Below, in pieces: positions 51,185 to 56,854 of a DNA stretch of 56,854 nt. The stretch comes from [Clostridium] methylpentosum DSM 5476 (GTDB lineage Bacteria; Bacillota; Clostridia; Oscillospirales; Ruminococcaceae). The notes beneath the pieces are model-generated. The model did no database searches. It was given only the letters and a program-made list of their open reading frames with translations, and was not told the DNA's origin. The first letter of the stretch is position 1. Every line of letters begins with the position of its first letter. The stretch is from positions 88,016-144,869 of the forward strand of contig EQ973340.1 in the NCBI GenBank assembly GCA_000158655.1, in the 5' to 3' direction. The translations under genes and the position numbers were made by a program.

Positions 51185-51197
51185 AAGGAGCTTAACG

Positions 51198-51494
51198 ATG
51201 GAATTTAACATGACCGACTTTATCAAACCAGAACTGATGGTGCTTGTCGTCGTCCTCTACCTGGTGGGACTTGCGCTGAAGAAGTGGGAATACATACCCG
51301 ACAAGCTGATCCCCCTTGTGCTGGGGATCTCCGGCATTGTCCTCGCAACTGTCTATGTTTTTGCGACAACCACCGTGTTTGGAGCGCAGGGAACCCTAAT
51401 GGCGCTGTTCGTCGCGGTCACCCAGGGAATTCTTTGTGCGGGGGCAAGCGTCTTCGTAAACCAGGTTTACAAGCAGCTTCAAAAAGAAGAATAA
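51198..51494 (+). CDS. Phage holin, Hol44-like
   Basis: 98 residues with three membrane helices (LMVLVVVLYLVGLALKKWEY, LIPLVLGISGIVLATVYVFA, TLMALFVAVTQGILCAGASV), a charged C-terminus and a position before the endolysin. ATG after AAAGGAGCTTAACG. Confidence 0.88.
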   Translation: MEFNMTDFIKPELMVLVVVLYLVGLALKKWEYIPDKLIPLVLGISGIVLATVYVFATTTVFGAQGTLMALFVAVTQGILCAGASVFVNQVYKQLQKEE

Positions 51495-51503
51495 ACGGAC
51501 CAA

Positions 51504-51530
51504 GGGCGGAGAATCTCCGCCCTGTTTTTT
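51504..51530 (+). terminator. Terminator between holin and endolysin unit
   Basis: GGGCGGAGA/TCTCCGCCC stem and T6 run. Confidence 0.85.
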
Positions 51531-51547
51531 GAAAGGAGAACAGAATT

Positions 51548-51721
51548 ATGACGGAACAGAATAAGAAAGAGATCATCAAATCCTTTGCCTATGAGATGAC
51601 CGCTGAACAAGTGGCGGCTGCAGAGGAGATAGACCTGCAGGAGGCCGATGCATTCCAAAGCGAGCATGCAGCCGAAATCGCTGCGATGAACGACTATCTG
51701 AAAGAACAGGAGATGATATAA
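51548..51721 (+). CDS. Small helical protein (57 aa)
   Basis: MTEQNKKEIIKSFAYEMTAE...AADFQSE-like acidic helices; ATG after GAAAGGAGAACAG. It ends one base before the endolysin start and is probably co-translated. Unknown function. Confidence 0.65.
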   Translation: MTEQNKKEIIKSFAYEMTAEQVAAAEEIDLQEADAFQSEHAAEIAAMNDYLKEQEMI

Positions 51722-52756
51722 ATGAAAGGAATTGACGTATCCTATCACAATGGAGAGATCAACTGGGCGGCTGTAAAGGCTGCAGGATATGAGTTTGCAA
51801 TCCTCCGCGCAGGCTACGGACGGTACATCAGCCAGAAAGACAAGAAGTTTGAGCAGAACTACGCAGGCGCCAAGGCGGCCGGAATAAAGGTTGGGGCCTA
51901 CTGGTACTCCTATGCGGTCAGCCCGGAAGACGCGGTCACCGAGTCAAAGGTGTTCCAGCAGATCCTTTCGGGAAAACAGTTTGAGTATCCGGTATATTTT
52001 GATATTGAAGATAAATCACAGGTTGCCCTTGGCAAAACGGTGATTTCAAACATGATCCGGGCATTCAACGACAGCATGCGGGCGGCCGGCTATTATCCGG
52101 GTACTTACAGCAACACCAACTGGTTTACCAACTATATTGACGCCGACATCTGGACTCGCGACACGGTATGGCTTGCCGATTATCGTGCAAACTTTAACAC
52201 CACGATCCCGCGGGACATCCATCAGTACACGAGCAGCGGAAGCGTGCCGGGAATCAACGGACGTGTGGACCTCAACAACGCCACCCGAGACTTTGCAGAG
52301 ATTGTACAGGGAGGATACAACGGATTCAGCCCTGCGCAGCAGCCTTCTGATCCAAAGCCTGAGCCTGATACAACATATCACCTCGGCGAAACCGTCACGG
52401 TATCGAGCTACTACAAGTCCTCGACAGAGACTGATTCCAACAAGGCGACCGTGCCCTCGGAGTGGAAGGTTGGGACCATCACAAGGGTGATCCCCGGCGC
52501 GCGCAATCCCTATCTGCTGAGCGGCGGTTCACTCGGCTGGTGCAACGACGGGGACATTCGGGGCCGCGGGGATATCCGCAAAGCGGCGAGTAAACCTGCG
52601 GCGTCCCGCACCTATACGGTAAAATCCGGGGACAGTTTGTGGAAGATTGCACAAAACATGCTTGGAAACGGGGCGAGGTACCCTGAGATCAAATCGCTCA
52701 ATGGGCTAACCAGCGACACAATCCACCCTGGAACGGTTTTAAAAATCCCGAATTAA
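51722..52756 (+). CDS. GH25 endolysin with C-terminal LysM
   Basis: 344 residues. GH25 lysozyme domain ([20 protein letters not shown], with catalytic Asp in GIDVS and Asp/Glu in YFDIED), middle linker, then LysM ([20 protein letters not shown]). Cuts peptidoglycan glycan strands to release virions. ATG directly follows the previous stop. Confidence 0.94.
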   Translation: MKGIDVSYHNGEINWAAVKAAGYEFAILRAGYGRYISQKDKKFEQNYAGAKAAGIKVGAYWYSYAVSPEDAVTESKVFQQILSGKQFEYPVYFDIEDKSQVALGKTVISNMIRAFNDSMRAAGYYPGTYSNTNWFTNYIDADIWTRDTVWLADYRANFNTTIPRDIHQYTSSGSVPGINGRVDLNNATRDFAEIVQGGYNGFSPAQQPSDPKPEPDTTYHLGETVTVSSYYKSSTETDSNKATVPSEWKVGTITRVIPGARNPYLLSGGSLGWCNDGDIRGRGDIRKAASKPAASRTYTVKSGDSLWKIAQNMLGNGARYPEIKSLNGLTSDTIHPGTVLKIPN

Positions 52757-52761
52757 ACGAA

Positions 52762-52789
52762 GAATCCCCCGCTTTGGCGGGGGATTTTT
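52762..52789 (+). terminator. Terminator after the endolysin
   Basis: AATCCCCCGC/GCGGGGGATT stem and T6. Confidence 0.9.
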
Positions 52790-52809
52790 TCATGTAAAGG
52801 GGGTACATC

Positions 52810-54582
52810 ATGGAAATCAAAGTACTGTTAAACGGTTTGATTCAAAAAACAGCGCTCAGTCTCCAGCAGTTCAACGATCAAGTCGACCGGATTGATTTTG
52901 TGCTGGACCGGTATACGGACAATGAGGTGGACCTGAGTGCCTGCAAAGCGTATGTCTACACCAACGCTGTGGGACAAGCGCCCGACATCATAAAGCTGAC
53001 CGACCCGACTACAGAAGGCGGTCAAATCCGGACGACTTGGATTCCTACAGTACATACGACTCAGTTTGTTTCAAAACACATCGGAGAAGTGGCATTCCAA
53101 CTGATCTTTAAAAATACGGGCGGAACGCCTGCCTGGTGGTCGCGGCCTACGCCGCTGATTATCCCGGAGAGCATTGACGCAGAGGGCTATGTTTCAGCAG
53201 AAATGCCGTCGTTTTTTCAGCAGTGGGAAGACCGCATGAACGCTCTGGATGCAGAATACGAAAAGACACTTAGAGAGTGCAAGGCCTATTCCGAAGAAGC
53301 GGGAAAAAGCGCAGATATTTCTTTTGACGGAGCGGCCACAAGTACCAATAATGCCTACAAAACATCAGCGGATGCTGAAAGCACAGCCAGCAACGCACAA
53401 AAGGTGGAACAGGATCTTCAGAAGGTGGAGTCCCACCGGCAGGCGGTAGAGGAGATGACACGGGAGTTTGGACAACAGGCGGGGAAGCCTGGCGGATACG
53501 CAACACTGAATTCCGCTGGAAATGTGGAACAGAATGCGGGGAATGCTTTGAGGCTGGGAGGGTTTTCTCCGGAACACTTTGCCACCTCCAACTCTCTTCA
53601 GGATCTTATCCCCACGATCAATGCAAAGATTGAAGAACTCACCTATGATGCAGAAAAGGGCGTTTTGACCGCGACGGCAAACGGGACAAATACCTCCCGG
53701 CAGATCATCGGCCTTCTCGACAACGTCACAGAGGACACGACAAGCGGAGACGTGTATTTCAATTACCGGGACGGTGGACAGACCGTCTGGCACAAAGGGA
53801 AGGACAATTTCATTCAGACAGCCTATCTGGATAATGCGAGTAATGAGATCGTTATGGTGTTTGTCAGCGGCAACGAAATACGAATCGATGTCGCCTCACT
53901 GATTGACGTCTATGATGGAGCACAGTCCTCCTCCGCCACGGTGTCGGTGGACAACCATGTGATCAGCTGCAACGTGCGGATCAGCCCGGATGTGGGAAAC
54001 ATCATTGGAACGAATGAAAACGGCCTATACGCACAGCATCAATCTCTGGCTGCTTATTCGACCACTGTGCAGAATGACTCAAAGTATCTTGGAGTCAATG
54101 CCAAAGCAAAGGACTCCGAAAAGCTAGGTGGAAAAACAGAAGCTCAGTTGAATGTAAACAGTGCAAATACGGCGACCAAATTAGGGACGGCCCGCAGCAT
54201 AATCGTTGATGGCGTAGCAGCTGGCAGTGTGCCGTTTGACGGCTCTGCTGATGTCACAATTAACCTCATTCACAAAAACGTACCGTTCCAGATTGCAGCG
54301 GTGGAAAACAACGCATTTACATGGCCTACAGCCTCCTGTGACAGCTATGTCATAAACAATAGTAATCCGGTTATGGTGACGCTCGAAGGCGTTACAAGCG
54401 GTTTTTACGGCATTCTGCATGTCTACGGAAACAAGCTTGACGAGGCGTTCTTAGAAACGCAGGGATACATTTTGCCGGATTACTGCAAAGAGATCGAGAT
54501 CTTATCCAGCGCGGAGTGTTATGAGTATATCTTTGCATTCGATGGCGTGAAAAAGTCAGTGACCAGGGCGGTGATCTCATGA
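52810..54582 (+). CDS. BppU-type baseplate/fibre protein
   Basis: 590 residues. N-terminal BppU-like domain (LLNGLIQKTALSLQQFNDQVDR..), then collagen-poor helical and beta segments, ending in a beta-rich tip. Likely a receptor-binding or host-range protein, encoded after the lysis genes. ATG after AAAGGGGGTACATC. Confidence 0.82.
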   Translation: MEIKVLLNGLIQKTALSLQQFNDQVDRIDFVLDRYTDNEVDLSACKAYVYTNAVGQAPDIIKLTDPTTEGGQIRTTWIPTVHTTQFVSKHIGEVAFQLIFKNTGGTPAWWSRPTPLIIPESIDAEGYVSAEMPSFFQQWEDRMNALDAEYEKTLRECKAYSEEAGKSADISFDGAATSTNNAYKTSADAESTASNAQKVEQDLQKVESHRQAVEEMTREFGQQAGKPGGYATLNSAGNVEQNAGNALRLGGFSPEHFATSNSLQDLIPTINAKIEELTYDAEKGVLTATANGTNTSRQIIGLLDNVTEDTTSGDVYFNYRDGGQTVWHKGKDNFIQTAYLDNASNEIVMVFVSGNEIRIDVASLIDVYDGAQSSSATVSVDNHVISCNVRISPDVGNIIGTNENGLYAQHQSLAAYSTTVQNDSKYLGVNAKAKDSEKLGGKTEAQLNVNSANTATKLGTARSIIVDGVAAGSVPFDGSADVTINLIHKNVPFQIAAVENNAFTWPTASCDSYVINNSNPVMVTLEGVTSGFYGILHVYGNKLDEAFLETQGYILPDYCKEIEILSSAECYEYIFAFDGVKKSVTRAVIS

Positions 54583-56273
54583 TCCGTGCCAATCGAGAAA
54601 TGATCAAGCGTCTGCGGGATAGGGCGCGGGTCAGGACGCACTGGGTGCGCATCGCACCAGAAGCAGAGTATGCTGCTGCCCCTTCCCTTCCTGTCGCCTT
54701 AGCTGGCGATGGACAATACACCCTGACTGCGGATCAGCTCTACGCATCCGGTACTTACGCAGTTGACCTCTCCGGCATCCAATGGCTTGTTGAAATAGAC
54801 ACAGATCTTCAGCCCGGAAGTGTCCTGCGCATCGATGTAATACAAAGAACAGTCTATCTCGATGATTCTCCTATGGAACCATTGATCGAGCTTGATCTCA
54901 GAGAAGACACTTCCACTATCGAGATCGAAAAAACGGTCAATGCAAGAATGAGATGTTTTTCAGTGAATGGTGCAAGCTGCCAAAACGTTATTGAAGCCAG
55001 CCAAAATTTGCTTGATGAAGAACGATTAAAAGACGCTGCTAATTGGACAGAGGCTGCGGGGGGAATGGCCGATATTGTGCTTGTGCTTGCCCCCGATACC
55101 CAATATACCCTCAGCCGCGCGGACACAACCGGACTCGGCAAAGGCGTGCTGTTTACCATAAAGTCAAGCACGGTCACCGACCTTGCGTCCACATCGATTA
55201 TCCAGTCAACCGTCTCGTCGTTAAACAAGCAGGCCCGTACCATCACAACCGGGACCGACGGCTGCCTGACTCTGAGCATCAGCCGGGGAGCCGACCTGCA
55301 AGCGACGCTTGACGATCTGTGGACCTGGATTGGATACCTGATGTTAAACACTGGGGACACAGCCCTGGCCCACGAGTACTACCACGCGGCTTCCCCATCC
55401 CCCGAGAATCCATCCCCTATCTTGTCTCTTGAAGATTTTGACGTTGTTGTCCGCGGACGCAATATATTGGATTGGCATGGGGCTATTGATTACAATTGCT
55501 GGCATACAACGGCGTTGGATGATGATCATCCATATGGGTATTATCCATACTTGGTTGTGAATGGATTTGTGCCAGGAGAGACCTACACCATTGCAGTTGA
55601 CAGTATCCCGGAATTAGGTGCAGCGGATCTGTATTGTCTTTTAGGTACCTATCCCGGAGCAAACAAAGGGCAGGTAAACTGGGTGTACCACAAAACGTCA
55701 GATGCCCTGTGTAGGCCTGTACGCACATTTGTGGCAGATGCCTACACCTATTACCTGAATTGCAACGGATGCAAAGCCGATACAGTCAGCCAGGTTGTGC
55801 ACGACTGGCTGCCCAATCTGCGCATCTACCAAGGCAGCTACACTGCGGATACCATCCCACCCTACACCCCGTATTACCGGCAGGTTGTGCATGTCCCAGT
55901 TGCGCTACGGGCAATTGGGGATAGTAGAGACCAGTTGGAAGTCAACCAGAAGGTCAAAAAAGTGACCGTCACGCGGCGTGTTGACCCAGAAAAAATTGAC
56001 CCAACCAAAAGCATTTACGATAACCCGGAACAATATCTGCTAGATCAACCGATTGTCGAGGACATCACCGACACAGCAACAGGGCAGGCGTTGCTGCAGC
56101 TTGCTACATACTACCCGGAAACCATCATCGAAATCCAATGCGCAAACGGACTGACCGGGCTAATGACAGCGCAAATGAAAAAATTGGGCAGGGGACGTAT
56201 TTACAACTGTATAATCCTCAACGAAGGCGATTTTCTCGTTGATAGTGAAGGTGAGGTACTAGAATGGAGATGA
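54579..56273 (+). CDS. Phage structural protein, distal (564 aa)
   Basis: Overlaps the previous stop by four bases. Long beta-rich protein, with IQWLVEIDTDLQPGSVLRID (phage tail-like) and a C-terminal region with Cys (LNCNGCKADTV). Probably an accessory receptor-binding or fibre protein. No domain named. Confidence 0.7.
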   Translation: MIRANREMIKRLRDRARVRTHWVRIAPEAEYAAAPSLPVALAGDGQYTLTADQLYASGTYAVDLSGIQWLVEIDTDLQPGSVLRIDVIQRTVYLDDSPMEPLIELDLREDTSTIEIEKTVNARMRCFSVNGASCQNVIEASQNLLDEERLKDAANWTEAAGGMADIVLVLAPDTQYTLSRADTTGLGKGVLFTIKSSTVTDLASTSIIQSTVSSLNKQARTITTGTDGCLTLSISRGADLQATLDDLWTWIGYLMLNTGDTALAHEYYHAASPSPENPSPILSLEDFDVVVRGRNILDWHGAIDYNCWHTTALDDDHPYGYYPYLVVNGFVPGETYTIAVDSIPELGAADLYCLLGTYPGANKGQVNWVYHKTSDALCRPVRTFVADAYTYYLNCNGCKADTVSQVVHDWLPNLRIYQGSYTADTIPPYTPYYRQVVHVPVALRAIGDSRDQLEVNQKVKKVTVTRRVDPEKIDPTKSIYDNPEQYLLDQPIVEDITDTATGQALLQLATYYPETIIEIQCANGLTGLMTAQMKKLGRGRIYNCIILNEGDFLVDSEGEVLEWR

Positions 56274-56280
56274 TGAGAAT

Positions 56281-56337
56281 ATGAAGAAAGGCAGTAAGCG
56301 AATCGATGAGCTGCGTGAAATGATCAGCAATTTATAA
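56281..56337 (+). CDS. Tiny ORF (18 aa)
   Basis: ATG after GAGATGATGAGAAT; KKGSKRIDELREMISNL. May be the start of a truncated gene or a tiny regulatory peptide. Low confidence. Confidence 0.3.
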   Translation: MKKGSKRIDELREMISNL

Positions 56338-56426
56338 TTCGCTGCACTAACGGAAGAAATCGGAGATACGAAATGATTGATCGAATGACTTTACTTGCCA
56401 AAATATAAGACTCGGTATTATATAGC

Positions 56427-56471
56427 AAAGCCCTCTGATGTAGTTGTTTTTCTACATCAGAGGGCTTTTTT
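56427..56471 (+). terminator. Strong terminator at the prophage right end
   Basis: AAAGCCCTCTGATGTAG/CTACATCAGAGGGCTTT long stem and T6. Confidence 0.93.
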
Positions 56472-56854
56472 ACTTTTTCAGTGCGCATCTTGTCGCAATT
56501 GCAGTCAGCCTGCTGACAGTGGCTTTTGTCTGCTAGTCAGCAAAGAAAAAAGCTTCCCGAGATCCTGCCAGATCAACGGGAAGCAACCAAAATATTCAAT
56601 CCAAGTATCCCCTGAATTTCAAATCAAACATGATGACTGAAGCAAAGGACAGAATCTGTGTAAAGGCTAGGACTGCAACCTAATTTGTGCATTTTTCTTG
56701 ACACGGCCTGTTACATACGAAGATTTATTAAATTGCAAATAAAAAATATATAGTAATATCTTCCAAATACAATAGAATTCAGTTATGAATAGCGTAGAAA
56801 ATTCGTTGTTTGTTCAAATAATATTCAATAATCTGTTGCAACATCACAAAAATG
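56472..56854. other. Right flank without recognised gene
   Basis: A minus-strand terminator-like hairpin (GCTTCCCG/CGGGAAGC, 56545-56584, six T residues on the minus strand) suggests a host gene on the minus strand beyond 56584. The rest is A+T-rich and holds no clear frame. The right attachment site is probably here. Confidence 0.5.
56545..56584 (-). terminator. Minus-strand terminator
   Basis: Stem GCTTCCCG/CGGGAAGC with a T6 on the minus strand. Confidence 0.7.

Larger units (their letters stand above)
8650..56471. mobile_element. Prophage, contractile-tailed (PBSX/XkdF-XkdU-like structural module)
   Basis: A contiguous phage genome runs from a large serine integrase on the minus strand through lysogeny, replication, packaging, head, tail, lysis and fibre genes to a strong terminator at 56427-56471. 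Sheath and baseplate genes indicate a myovirus. All modules appear intact, apart from an in-frame UAG in the tail fibre. The left edge is probably between 8582 and 8650 and the right edge after 56471; no direct-repeat att core was found by eye, as expected for serine integrases with short cores. Confidence 0.93.

Noticed and set aside
8582-56854. Attachment-site direct repeat
   Set aside because: No convincing shared core was found by eye between the left (8582-8650) and right (56472-56854) flanks; serine integrase cores can be 2-3 bases.

Overview
The window looks like a Firmicutes chromosome, probably class Clostridia (Oscillospiraceae-like). The evidence is Gram-positive ribosome binding sites, frequent TTG/GTG starts, a PadR/DUF1700/DUF4097 operon and a TPP-riboswitch-controlled ABC transporter. 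It carries an intact-looking contractile-tailed (myovirus-type) prophage of about 48 kb. No rRNA, tRNA or cas gene was seen.

Host part (1-8646): a PadR regulator operon (277-2453), a zinc-dependent phospholipase-C-like gene, a roughly 600-base gene-poor stretch full of hairpins that may be a large structured RNA (3830-4435), a thiamine-precursor operon (TPP riboswitch, YkoF-like thiamine binder, permease, binding protein, ATPase; 4443-7598), and a DUF4160/DUF2442/XRE operon on the minus strand (7794-8581).

Prophage (about 8650-56471; attachment sites not identified): large serine integrase on the minus strand; a three-repeat type I-C-like CRISPR mini-array in its 5' leader; a lipoprotein gene; then a remarkable lysogeny/immunity island (11729-15823); an early operon with several small XRE proteins, an SbcC-like ATPase, a RecT-like annealing protein, an MBL-fold protein, a DUF4373 replication protein and a RecU-like resolvase; an ArpU-like late activator with a strong late promoter; and an XkdF-to-XkdU (PBSX-like) structural module with capsid, sheath, tube, frameshifted tail chaperone, tape measure, baseplate, fibres, holin and GH25 endolysin.

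The most unusual feature is the immunity island. Five XRE repressors on the minus strand share a C-terminal tail but differ in their DNA-binding halves. Each faces a divergent consensus promoter (TTGACA or TTGACT, 17 bases, TATAAT) with operator-like inverted or related repeats in or near the -35/-10 spacer. Four of these promoters point into CRISPR mini-arrays (32-base type I-C-like repeats, 34-37-base spacers). The last repeat of each array overlaps, and supplies the stop codon of, the next convergent repressor. The fifth repressor controls the ordinary early operon. Five of the twelve spacers match structural genes of this same prophage at 30/34 to 34/34 identity. Four of those five protospacers lack the 5'-TTC PAM expected for type I-C, and the fifth has TTC but four mismatches. 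This suggests stacked phage-versus-phage immunity cassettes (repressor plus operator-controlled crRNAs) that borrow the host's Cas proteins and target relatives of the prophage while sparing it. The coupling, the PAM reading and the function are inference; the sequence architecture and the matches are seen directly.
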